This document shows positions 1-7,142 of a DNA stretch of 44,567 nucleotides, in pieces; the stretch's first letter is position 1; each line of letters opens with the position of its first letter. The notes below the pieces were generated by a model. It was not told the origin of the DNA. It saw nothing but the letters and a program-made list of their open reading frames with translations, and did not search any database. Origin of the DNA: Paenibacillus jilunlii (GTDB taxonomy: Bacteria; Bacillota; Bacilli; Paenibacillales; Paenibacillaceae); contig NZ_FNGM01000027.1 of the NCBI RefSeq assembly GCF_900102965.1, forward strand, positions 36,078 to 80,644, in the 5' to 3' direction. The translations under genes and the position numbers were made by a program.

Positions 1-80
1 GAAGAGCCAAAGGTCAGTTTGCCTGGAAACAACGGCAGAAATGCCGTTGTGGAAGCGCCAAAGGTCAGTTTGCCCGGAAA
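1..80. repeat. Two-copy 29-bp direct repeat around a GNRA-capped hairpin
   Basis: Copies at 1-29 and 52-80 share the core CCAAAGGTCAGTTTGCC and differ at two positions (A/C and T/C). The start-to-start distance is 51 bp. The DNA between them forms a perfect 9-bp stem (29-37 with 42-50, ACAACGGCA against TGCCGTTGT) closed by a GAAA loop at 38-41, the GNRA type common in structured RNA. The window starts exactly at the first copy, so the array may continue upstream. No ORF runs through it. Function unknown. Confidence 0.7.
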
Positions 81-156
81 GAAAAGCAATCTATTCTGCA
101 AATTCAATTTATGCTTCTAGTTGCATCCTCTAGGGTGCGGCGCGGCGGCATGGATG

Positions 157-286
157 TCTATTGCACTTTTTACAGCAGCTTACTCTTAAATAAGCTTAAA
201 AATAAAATCTATTGTATTCTGTGAAATACAATAAATTTCCTTCTCCCGGAGTTAGCGGAACAATCTGTTGCACAAAATGCAATCAC
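157..286. repeat. Palindrome array A (three-unit variant)
   Basis: Units start at 157, 208 and 264. Units 157-179 and 264-286 fit the 9-5-9 plan (arms TCTATTGCA or TCTGTTGCA, then five bases, then TACAGCAGC or TGCAATCAC). The middle unit (208-235) has left arm TCTATTGTA and right arm TACAATAAA around a 10-nt loop, five longer than normal. Spacings are 51 and 56 bp. The unit with core TCTATTGTATTCTG also occurs in array B (22403), preceded by a similar A-rich flank. Array A resembles units 1, 2 and 4 of the four-unit arrays with one unit lost. Confidence 0.75.
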
Positions 287-414
287 ATTGCGAGGCCTTT
301 TGTTCCTATAGTATTCAATAACATCCTCCTGCTCAGTTAACAGATTAGGAAGCGCATTAGCGTAATGTGGAAAACCGTCTCTGAGGACTGCAATTTGGCT
401 TAGGACTATTGTTA
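287..414. other. Intergenic, no recognised feature
   Basis: Between palindrome array A and the GH39 remnant. I see no ORF of convincing composition, no clear terminator, and only weak partial matches to the palindrome unit near 305-346. Confidence 0.5.
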
Positions 415-1200
415 TTACAGTGATGTGCGGTCAGGCGCGGTTCTAAGATCATTCCGCTCTATAATCTCAATCAGGCGGATCTCGAAAGGCTCCAGAATCG
501 CCTGGATCGGCAGCGCACCGGATGCGTGTACACGCGATTTGCTGAGTTTAGGCACGGATATGCTCCGCAGATAATGGATTTCTTCGGCTGAATGCTCCAT
601 CGCTCCCCCGATGTTGTTTTCATTGTCAAAATGCGCTTCCGAACTGCTGATTTACCAGGTGCTCTACGAGGTCATACGTGCCGCTGACAGGTGCCAGCTC
701 GAAATTGAATTCCTTGCGCGATTTCGCCGGAAAATGGGAGTAGCGTTCGTGATAGGAATGGCTTACCGGGCTGAGATTCAACTGGTTGTCCTGACCGTTG
801 TAATTCCATAAGTCGATATCGTAGTAGTGGATCGTGATGAAATCAGGTGTACAGCCCTGCTCTCTGCTGAAATTCAGGAACTGGAACAGCCAGTCCTCAT
901 TTTTGTTGTAGGTCGGGAAGGCAGCGGGTCCCCCAAAGGGTATAGCGGAATCGATTTGTTTTACGGTTGTATAGGTGTTCTGGTACAGATGATTAAAATG
1001 TCGTCATGGCTGAATCCAAACAAGAGATTGGATGAACTGGGCTCATTCCATACACAGAACAGCCAGCTTCTTACTTCCTCCAGGCCGTAACGCTGGATCA
1101 GATGCTGGCCTGAAGCTGGCGGTCGGTTCGGCGAGCCGGAACGCCCCGTTCGTGCTGGAAAGCTTAAGCTGCACAACCTTGAGCCGGAGGGGTTCAAATT
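415..1200 (-). pseudogene. GH39 beta-xylosidase-like remnant, frameshifted and internally deleted
   Basis: Read on the minus strand in three frames this gives pieces of a GH39 glycoside hydrolase. From about 1120 down: RYGLEEVRSWLFCVWNEP, which holds the family's acid/base WNEP motif. After a frame change near 985: YQNTYTTVKQIDSAI, then AAFPTYNKNEDWLFQFL, then ITIHYYDIDLWNYNGQDN. After a second frame change near 633 (an extra T gives a TGA stop): EIHYLRSISVPK and ILEPFEIRLIEIIER to a stop at 415. HYYDI runs straight into the C-terminal LWNYNGQDN, so the segment carrying the nucleophile TEWN region appears deleted. The N-terminal barrel is missing as well. This is a decayed gene, not a functional enzyme. 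Confidence 0.75.
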
Positions 1201-1388
1201 TCCAGGCAGTCATTACCTGGTTCAGCGGATTGATTCGTAGTCCCTTATTTTGAAGGGACAATGAGGAAAGTGTTCCTAAAGAGGGTTGATTTTATCTCAG
1301 GCAGCTTTGGTACAGCAAAAAATCTTTTTCAAATTTTAGACGGCTATTACGTAGGGAATTAAATTTGGCGGTGAGCACTACATCTACG

Positions 1389-1420
1389 ACAGCCCGGTCG
1401 CGCTCAGCTGACCGGGCTGT
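1389..1420. terminator. Strong hairpin 3' of the CPBP gene
   Basis: A perfect 11-bp stem (ACAGCCCGGTC, 1389-1399, with its complement at 1410-1420) around a 10-nt loop. On the plus strand it is followed by a short T-rich stretch (TTGTCT). The CPBP gene ends at 1454 on the minus strand, and there is no T-tract on that side. Orientation as a terminator is therefore uncertain. Confidence 0.5.
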
Positions 1421-1453
1421 TTGTCTCTGCCGCGATGTTTCATGAAATTATAT

Positions 1454-2137
1454 CTATAGCGTAGAATAGTAGAGAAGATTGAGGCCGTTATACACGATAT
1501 GCACAATGACCCCGGGCCAGATGGAACCCGTCTTACGGAACAGTATGCCCGTCAGGATGCCGACCATGAATGCGTCGAACAGGATGACGTTGAATCCATG
1601 AACGACGCCGAAGATCGCAGCGCTGCCGGCCACGCCGGCCCATGCTCCGTAACGGTTCAGCGCATTGGCAATAACGCCACGGAATACAAACTCCTCGCCG
1701 AGCGGCGTGAGGATGGCGCCACTGATAAGCAGAATGAAGAGTGAGAGCGCGCCGCCTTTCGCCGCCGCCTGGAAGTCCGCTTGGTTGTTCGGCTCGGTGA
1801 TGAAGTGAAAATATATCCCTTCTATAATGAAGCATCCGCCGAACGCTACAACACCTAAGGCGGCTCCCACAAACAGCCATTTCCGTTCGGGTACCCGGAA
1901 ACCGAAAGCGCGCAGATCGCGAACCCGCAGGGCGTAGGCTGCGAACAAGGCGGCGAGGCCAACGAGACCATTGCCTACACCCCCGATGTTAATTCGCAAG
2001 ATGGCTTGCTCGTCAGTGATTTGCGACATCCAAAGACCAAGCATAACAATGCCGATCAGATAGAGAGCCAGTGCAGTTAGAATCTCAGGCCAGCCAGGCC
2101 GGGCTTGGGGCATATTGGACTTGGAAGGGCTACTCAT
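1454..2137 (-). CDS. CPBP family intramembrane glutamic endopeptidase
   Basis: A 227-residue polytopic membrane protein of the CPBP (Abi/CAAX-type protease) family. The three family motifs are present in order: GEEFVFRG (EExxxR) near residue 147, FGVVHG (FxxxH) near 177, and HIVYNGLN (HxxxN) near 213. They form the intramembrane catalytic site. About six to seven hydrophobic segments are visible, and the length is normal for the family. The ATG at 2137 follows a Ser/Pro-rich soluble N-terminus. Family members process membrane substrates, sometimes in peptide immunity or signalling. It lies in the same orientation as the ABC-2 permease and LytTR genes upstream but 129 bp away, so co-transcription is uncertain. 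The substrate cannot be told from sequence. Confidence 0.85.
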   Translation of the reverse strand: MSSPSKSNMPQARPGWPEILTALALYLIGIVMLGLWMSQITDEQAILRINIGGVGNGLVGLAALFAAYALRVRDLRAFGFRVPERKWLFVGAALGVVAFGGCFIIEGIYFHFITEPNNQADFQAAAKGGALSLFILLISGAILTPLGEEFVFRGVIANALNRYGAWAGVAGSAAIFGVVHGFNVILFDAFMVGILTGILFRKTGSIWPGVIVHIVYNGLNLLYYSTL

Positions 2138-2266
2138 GTTCAGCCTCTGGTTGGCACAAGCTTTTACTCATAATAAAAACCTCCAGTTATAATAGTAAGA
2201 TAGAGTTGTAAAGCAACAACAGGATCGCTGTTTTATTGTATCTTTTGGATGACTTAACACACTTCG

Positions 2267-2962
2267 TTAGTTGTCCGTCATAGCCTTTCGAAAACAAACA
2301 TACGTAATGATTGCAGCGCCAGTGACCCAGATGGCCATGATTCCGCATGGCTGCCATGAACTGGTTTTATGGATGGCCATCGCCTGCACAATCGGAAACT
2401 TATCGATGATTTTAACTGCTATGCTGCCTTTATCAAGAGAGCCCAAGGTGCTAATCAGCGGTGTGAAACCGAACAGAAAAGTCAAAAGTATCAAATAAAC
2501 GGATACGGAGGCAAGCGAATTTGTGAATAACCCCATGCTGATGCCAATCAACAAAAAGAACAAGAACAACATAATTAGTCCAAGGGCAGCCCTGAAGTTC
2601 ATTAACGGCCCAATCCCCATAATTAGCAGCGACACCGTAAGGGTAATCAAAGTTCCTATCAGGGTGACCAGACTCTTCCCAATAATAATATCCAGAAGTA
2701 AAGCAGGAGACTGAATCAATCCGCGCAATGTCTTCTTCTCTTTTTCCTCTGCCATCATAGTCATAATGGTTCCTGACGCAACCAGGGTGAAAATTCCCCC
2801 GATTACCATGTAGAGTATGGGTATTGTAATTTTTCCATTAGTGGACCGGTTTAAAAGTAAAGTCAATAAGATTGGGGCCGTCAACATAACTAACAACTCT
2901 GCGTTTTTCATTAGGTCTTTAATATCTTTTTCAAAAATGGCACTTATTCGCCGAATGCTCAA
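2267..2962 (-). CDS. ABC-2 type transporter permease
   Basis: A hydrophobic protein of about 231 residues with six predicted membrane segments. It carries an ABC-2 permease signature: a first membrane helix after a charged N-terminus (FEKDIKDLMKN), the cytosolic stretch MAEEKEKKTLRGLIQSP, then paired helices to the C-terminus. I prefer the TTG at 2962, which has AAAGGA about nine bases upstream. A TTG at 2998 would add 12 residues but its Shine-Dalgarno spacing is too short. The gene follows the LytTR/ABC-like regulator on the same strand with no conventional ABC ATPase beside it. It could be an export or immunity permease of the kind regulated by LytTR proteins. Confidence 0.75.
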   Translation of the reverse strand: MSIRRISAIFEKDIKDLMKNAELLVMLTAPILLTLLLNRSTNGKITIPILYMVIGGIFTLVASGTIMTMMAEEKEKKTLRGLIQSPALLLDIIIGKSLVTLIGTLITLTVSLLIMGIGPLMNFRAALGLIMLFLFFLLIGISMGLFTNSLASVSVYLILLTFLFGFTPLISTLGSLDKGSIAVKIIDKFPIVQAMAIHKTSSWQPCGIMAIWVTGAAIITYVCFRKAMTDN

Positions 2963-3094
2963 TATTCCAGATCCTTTCCAGAAGATTTGTCCCTCCAAGC
3001 CTCCCTTACGATTTACTGCTCTGATCTTATCGCAGGAAGCTGCAAAATACCGGCTTTTTGCAGCGTAATGTACGATCTGGAGGGTGAACGGTAC

Positions 3095-4042
3095 CTATTC
3101 CAGGTTGAATTTCTCCTGAATATCCTGAATTTTGGTTCGTGATAGCGGAATGGTCGACTGAATCTTGTTATCGATCCGGAGCGAATAGGCATTTTTTGAC
3201 CATGTTATAATCTCGCGCACCTTCTGCAGATTCACGATGTAGGAACGATGGCAGCGATAAAATCCGTAAGCCTCCAATTTCTTCTCGGTCTCCATCATGG
3301 TGGCATCCATCGCATATTTCTCGTTGTTAATGACGATCATCGCCTTGCCATCCTGGCTTTCGATGTAATCAATTTCAGGCGGGTCGAACAAAATCATCTT
3401 TTCGTCCACTTTTGCTGAAATCTTGAACAGCTTTGCAAACGCCGGCGCAGCTGCGCTTTCCGGCTCAGGCGTTGCGGCGTCCTCTTCTGTTTCAACGGGC
3501 TTGATGCCGCTTGGCTGAAGCTTGTATACAACGTCCCCAACTAACAGCGCGTGTTCCAGGTTGGATACTAAAATGAGCACGGCTGTCGGCTGCTCTTTCA
3601 TGGTTTGAAGCATTCGGACAAAGGTACGGATGGTCTTAATATCGGCGCCATGGATGGGCTCGCAGAACACCGCTGATGGAACGCCGCTCATATAATATTT
3701 GGCAAAGCAGACGCGCCGGATTTCGGATTCCGAACACTTGTGCAGCGGTTTCTTCGCATCGTGCTGCAGTTCAAACCGGACAAGGATTTCAGATAGCGGC
3801 TCCCTGCAGCCGAACCATTTGTGGAAAAAGGCAATATTGCTTTCAACCGTAAGACGCATATACAATCCATCCTGATGATCAAAAACCGGGATGTCTGTAT
3901 TGCTGCGCAGGTCCTTTACCAGTTCATGCTGTATATCGGGATCACTGTAAATAGCCGTAGCTTGGAAATCGCCTACGGCTAGGTAAAACGGGGAGAACGC
4001 CCCGCTGGTTAGTATCTCTTGATTAATGACGAAAGGTGCCAT
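3095..4042 (-). CDS. LytTR transcription regulator with degenerate ABC-ATPase-like N-terminus
   Basis: 315 residues. The C-terminal ~100 residues are a LytTR DNA-binding domain: IDYIESQDGKAMIVINNEKY, then FYRCHRSYIVNLQKV, then ISLSRTKI-like end TIPLSRTKIQDIQ. Residues 1-190 follow the layout of an ABC ATPase without its catalytic residues. CSESEIRRVCFAKYYMSG sits where the LSGG signature and helix should be, AVFCEP replaces Walker B, and LILVSNLEHA matches the switch region. No Walker A is visible. This agrees with the described ABC-type LytTR regulator class. The downstream ABC-2 permease gene (97-132 bp away) is the likely target or partner. The domain probably senses or docks to a transporter rather than hydrolysing ATP; that role is inference. 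Confidence 0.8.
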   Translation of the reverse strand: MAPFVINQEILTSGAFSPFYLAVGDFQATAIYSDPDIQHELVKDLRSNTDIPVFDHQDGLYMRLTVESNIAFFHKWFGCREPLSEILVRFELQHDAKKPLHKCSESEIRRVCFAKYYMSGVPSAVFCEPIHGADIKTIRTFVRMLQTMKEQPTAVLILVSNLEHALLVGDVVYKLQPSGIKPVETEEDAATPEPESAAAPAFAKLFKISAKVDEKMILFDPPEIDYIESQDGKAMIVINNEKYAMDATMMETEKKLEAYGFYRCHRSYIVNLQKVREIITWSKNAYSLRIDNKIQSTIPLSRTKIQDIQEKFNLE

Positions 4043-4130
4043 TTCTTTACCATCCCATCCTTACATTTAATAGTTTTTTGGTTTTTAATAAAATAACACT
4101 ATTAATACGCAAGGGCGGCTATTCTGTGCC

Positions 4131-4166
4131 ATGCAAATTTGAGCGAATAGTTCTGCTTATTTGCAT
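4131..4166. promoter_or_regulatory. Inverted repeat upstream of the LytTR gene
   Basis: Perfect 8-bp arms ATGCAAAT (4131-4138) and ATTTGCAT (4159-4166) separated by 20 bp. They lie between the end of the oxidoreductase gene and the start of the LytTR gene. It may be an operator or a weak terminator; no T-tract follows on either strand. Confidence 0.35.
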
Positions 4167-4203
4167 GAAAGGGTTGGGTAAAGTGAGAAATGTGGAGTTA
4201 TGC

Positions 4204-5145
4204 TTATTTAAGGTGAAGCACGGCCTTGCCGGAAATGTTCCTGTCCAAGAGTTGCCGGGCAACACCGCTAATTTCTGTCCATGGTGCTTCGACAGCGATT
4301 TTCGGTTTCAAACAACCGGTTGAGACCAGGTTAGTCAGAATAGCCAGATCGGATGCAGCCGGGTGACGTGTGAGCTCCTCACCGAGAAAAAATCCGTACA
4401 GCGTTCGTCCACCGTTGGTTATGAAATTCCTCATATCAAGTGTTGACGAAGGTGATGAGGAAAATCCCACTGCTATGCAGGAACCTTGTAGGGCAAGCTG
4501 CTGTACCAAAGCAGCCAGTGTATCGCCGCCTACTGAGTCAATAATTAAGTCATATGGTCCGAACTGGCTCACTTGTGAAGGAACTGAAGTACCAACAAGG
4601 ACTTCATTAGCTCCGGCTTCCAGTACGAGTTCAGCTTTTTCTTCTGTACTGGCTATTCCGACATTGAAGGCTCCGGATAATTTGGCTAGCTGATGAGCAA
4701 ACAATCCAACACCTCCCGTCGATCCTGTGATGAGCACGCGCTTGCCAAGCAACAGACCTCCTTTTCGCAGTGCATTCAGTGCTGTCAAACCAGCAACTGG
4801 CAGAGTAGCGGCTTCAGCAAACCTAACGTTGTCAGGAATTTCAGCAAGAGCAGAGGAAGGGACGGCAATCCGCTCGCACCAGGCACCCATGGGTAATAAA
4901 CCAACCACACGTGCTCCTGCTTTGGGACCAGTCCCCGTTTCAGCTAATTCTGCTACCACACCGGCAAAATCCCAGCCAAGCCGGGAAGAAGTCCTTTGGT
5001 CAACGGCATCTTTTATTTCCCCGCGGTTTAGAGAAATAGCATGCACCTCTACAATAGATTCCCAAGGCTGTGCATGAGGAGGGGCTACCTCTTGAATGGT
5101 TAAATTAGACGGGGAATTTGGATCACTAACTATCGCACGTATCAT
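4204..5145 (-). CDS. MDR-family zinc-independent NADP-dependent oxidoreductase
   Basis: 313 residues of the medium-chain dehydrogenase/reductase superfamily, quinone-oxidoreductase type. The GroES-like N-terminal half includes ISLNRGEIKDA and GWDFAGVV. The Rossmann half begins with the nucleotide-binding motif ITGSTGGVG near residue 140. The catalytic-zinc Cys/His pattern of alcohol dehydrogenases is not present. It likely reduces quinones or enones with NADPH. The ATG at 5145 has AGGAGAG a few bases upstream. It is divergent from the MmyB-like regulator gene at 5282 with a palindrome in between, a usual arrangement for a regulator and its target. Confidence 0.85.
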   Translation of the reverse strand: MIRAIVSDPNSPSNLTIQEVAPPHAQPWESIVEVHAISLNRGEIKDAVDQRTSSRLGWDFAGVVAELAETGTGPKAGARVVGLLPMGAWCERIAVPSSALAEIPDNVRFAEAATLPVAGLTALNALRKGGLLLGKRVLITGSTGGVGLFAHQLAKLSGAFNVGIASTEEKAELVLEAGANEVLVGTSVPSQVSQFGPYDLIIDSVGGDTLAALVQQLALQGSCIAVGFSSSPSSTLDMRNFITNGGRTLYGFFLGEELTRHPAASDLAILTNLVSTGCLKPKIAVEAPWTEISGVARQLLDRNISGKAVLHLK

Positions 5146-5193
5146 TTATCAATCTCTCCTTTGTTCTGGCTACCTTGGTAAGCTCTGCTTATC

Positions 5194-5223
5194 TTGCTCT
5201 TAGTTTTCATACAAGAGTATACT
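5194..5223 (+). promoter_or_regulatory. Candidate promoter of the MmyB-like regulator gene
   Basis: TTGCTC (5194-5199) and TATACT (5218-5223) are separated by 18 bp. The start point would fall just before the palindrome at 5242-5262. Confidence 0.4.
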
Positions 5224-5241
5224 TATAGGAGATTTTCAAAC

Positions 5242-5262
5242 CAAGTGTAGAACTACACCTTG
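5242..5262. promoter_or_regulatory. Palindromic operator candidate in the divergent region
   Basis: GTGTAG (5245-5250) and CTACAC (5253-5258) flank a 2-bp centre. The flanks CAAG and CTTG extend the symmetry with one bulged base. It sits between the divergent oxidoreductase and regulator genes, downstream of the candidate -10 box, where a bound repressor would block the regulator's own transcription. Confidence 0.5.
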
Positions 5263-5281
5263 TCATAAGTAGGGGATAGAT

Positions 5282-6166
5282 GTGCATACAAAAAATACGA
5301 GACTGCAGCAGCTTTTATACATGATTGAACAATTTCGCATTGCTCGCCAACGGGAGATATCTCTCGGGAAATACATGCCTTGGAAGCGATTTACTCAACA
5401 GGAGTTGAACGATGAGGCCTGTGCAACATATAAGAATTTGCTAGTTGGCCGCTCTCTTCGTATACCGGATCGTAATCGTATTCTCACCATTGCCGATTAT
5501 TTGGAACTTAGCTCTGACGGGCGCAACGATTTGTTGCTGGCAGCCGGATATCTGCCGATCCAGACAGAAATATCCGGGAACGCATTGGAGCAGGCAATTG
5601 GACAGGCGCAGCATACGATGAATGTGCTGCCTTTTCCTGCGATGATTGTTACACATACAGAAGATATTAAGGGATATAATGAGTCTTTTCACCGCTTGTT
5701 TGGTTTTCCTGAGAGCCATGCTTACGACCATCTGATGAATCGGATCGACTTGCATTTTAATCCGGATCTGCCTGTTTACCTCCGTTCTACATTTGACCGC
5801 TCATCCTTTGAGAAGTGGAAAACTCATGCTGTCCAAGGAATTAGGCTGTTTAAGAAAAATCATATACTTTCCCGCTATGACGATTGGTATCAAAGGGTCT
5901 TAAACCGACTTGAACGTTATCTTCCTGAAGAGCAATGGCTAGAGGACGCCTTGGCCACCGGGGATATTGACAATGGGGAGTTGACGCAGACCATATTAAC
6001 CAGAAGTGAGAGTAACGGCGAGTTAATCCCCATTCAGTATAAGCAGCTTTCGATTACTACGGGAAGTTTGATGGCTCCCAAAGTGCAAGTCTTTTTACCC
6101 GTAGATGACGCCGCACGCCGAATATTTGAAGAACTGGGATGTCATGTGAATGAAGAGCAAAAATAA
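5282..6166 (+). CDS. Helix-turn-helix regulator with MmyB-like ligand-binding domain
   Basis: 294 residues starting at GTG with an upstream AGGGGAT. The N-terminal ~90 residues look like an atypical helix-turn-helix (WKRFTQQELNDEACATYKNL, then IPDRNRILTIADYLEL). The rest matches the MmyB-type regulator ligand-binding domain: LPFPAMIVTHTEDIKGYNES, FHRLFGFPE and PVQVFLPVDDAARR-like end residues. Such proteins usually control a divergent dehydrogenase gene in response to a fatty-acid-like or small hydrophobic ligand, so the neighbouring oxidoreductase is the likely target. The N-terminus is more divergent than in typical XRE proteins. Confidence 0.7.
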   Translation: MHTKNTRLQQLLYMIEQFRIARQREISLGKYMPWKRFTQQELNDEACATYKNLLVGRSLRIPDRNRILTIADYLELSSDGRNDLLLAAGYLPIQTEISGNALEQAIGQAQHTMNVLPFPAMIVTHTEDIKGYNESFHRLFGFPESHAYDHLMNRIDLHFNPDLPVYLRSTFDRSSFEKWKTHAVQGIRLFKKNHILSRYDDWYQRVLNRLERYLPEEQWLEDALATGDIDNGELTQTILTRSESNGELIPIQYKQLSITTGSLMAPKVQVFLPVDDAARRIFEELGCHVNEEQK

Positions 6167-6434
6167 AATGTATCAGACCAACATATATGCTTGTTATTGT
6201 CAACAATGTATTGCAAATGCTCTTGGATAATCTGTATGAATTTGCTCCTGTCTATCGGGCCGTGAAGACTGCTAACAGCTTTGCTTACGGATAATAGAAC
6301 ATCCGCTTCAATTTTATGAAGAAGATCGTTCGGGTCAGAATAATGCGCATAAAAAGTTGTCCTGTTTATATCTGCTTTACGCAAAGCTCCTTAACGGTTA
6401 TTTGGGAAGTGTTTTTTTGCTCCATTAATTCCAT
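6142..6434 (-). pseudogene. Frameshifted, truncated TetR-family regulator
   Basis: On the minus strand an ATG at 6434 opens MELMEQKNTSQITVKELCVK and then stops. One base out of frame the TetR N-terminal sequence continues as ADINRTTFYAHYSDP and LLHKIEADVLL. A single missing base near 6385 explains the break. The protein also ends after about 95 codons, where intact TetR proteins run to about 190. The 3' end overlaps the end of the MmyB-like gene. It is most likely non-functional. Confidence 0.7.
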
Positions 6435-6454
6435 TACTTTCTTTCAACAAACGC

Positions 6455-6489
6455 AAATAGACCGCCCCGGTCAAGGAATCGGTCTATTT
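6455..6489. other. Hairpin between tRNA-Pro terminator and tetR remnant
   Basis: AAATAGACCG (6455-6464) pairs perfectly with CGGTCTATTT (6480-6489). No strong T-tract lies on either side, so I do not call it a terminator with confidence. Confidence 0.4.
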
Positions 6490-6544
6490 GTATCCGTTAT
6501 TCCACTGAAGCTTCGACGTTTACTTGACTCTTTAACAACAAAAA

Positions 6545-6585
6545 AACCACATCCTTTCAGGAATTTACTCCGTCAGGATGTGGTT
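6545..6585 (-). terminator. Rho-independent terminator of tRNA-Pro
   Basis: On the minus strand an 11-bp stem (AACCACATCCT and its complement) is followed directly by a run of seven T. It lies 15 bases beyond the 3' end of the tRNA. Confidence 0.75.
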
Positions 6586-6599
6586 ATATAACTTGGAAA

Positions 6600-6673
6600 T
6601 CGAGACGACAGGATTTGAACCTGCGACCTCTTGCTCCCGAAGCAAGCGCTCTACCAAGCTGAGCCACGTCTCG
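6600..6673 (-). tRNA. tRNA-Pro (anticodon CGG)
   Basis: Minus strand cloverleaf. The acceptor stem CGAGACG/CGTCTCG is followed by discriminator A. The D arm is GCTC-loop-GAGC. The anticodon stem CTTGC/GCAAG holds loop TTCGGGA, anticodon CGG for codon CCG. The T arm is GCAGG-TTCAAAT-CCTGT. The CCA tail is not encoded. It lies alone in the intergenic region, with its own terminator downstream. Confidence 0.95.
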
Positions 6674-6786
6674 TCATTACGGGTACACCCGTTGTTAACC
6701 GCAGGACTGTTCTAAACAATCCACATTATACGCCTGTAGGAAAGCGCTGTAAATACTCTTTTTATGCCCGGTTTGTCTGCCCGAGA

Positions 6787-6815
6787 TTGACAGATATAGG
6801 GGCGCTGGCTATACT
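6787..6815 (+). promoter_or_regulatory. Sigma-A promoter of alaS
   Basis: TTGACA (6787-6792) and TATACT (6810-6815) have the optimal 17-bp spacer. Transcription would begin near 6822, at the start of the T-box leader. Confidence 0.8.
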
Positions 6816-6821
6816 TGAAAT

Positions 6822-7106
6822 GTTAAAATGCAAATCGGACAACACATTGATGAAATGGAGTACGCCGGAGAATGGCTTGATCAGAGAAGAGGTTCCTTTG
6901 CGGTAGTTACCGCAATGGCTGTGAGAACCTTGAAGACAGGCCGGCGGAAAGCTGATTTCGGAGTGCGGGGAAATCCCGCCGGGGGCGCCCGTTAACAGCC
7001 GCACGAGGCGATCGTCTGTTTCATCTCCGTAACATCACGGATCATGGCGATAACCAGGGTGGTACCGCGATAATCATCGTCCCTGAATTTATTCAGGGGC
7101 GTTTTT
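6822..7106 (+). ncRNA. T-box riboswitch leader of alaS
   Basis: The T-box core AGGGTGGTACCGCG lies at 7056-7069. It is followed by an intrinsic terminator at 7078-7106 (CCCTGAAT/ATTCAGGG stem and five T). Upstream is a stem I region with GAGTACGCC near 6860. The best specifier candidate is GCT (Ala) at 6918-6920, just before GTGAGAACC. Uncharged tRNA-Ala would pair with specifier and T-box to stabilise the antiterminator and allow alaS transcription. The specifier assignment is inference; the T-box and terminator are directly visible. Confidence 0.9.
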
Positions 7107-7142
7107 GTGTTTTCAATAACATTAAGACAGGGGCTGTACATG

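Noticed and set aside
305..346. Possible fourth unit of palindrome array A
   Set aside because: Only scattered bases match the arms; the symmetry is not convincing.
827..1253. Plus-strand open frames in the first kilobase
   Set aside because: The minus strand in the same interval gives recognisable GH39 pieces, so these are shadows.
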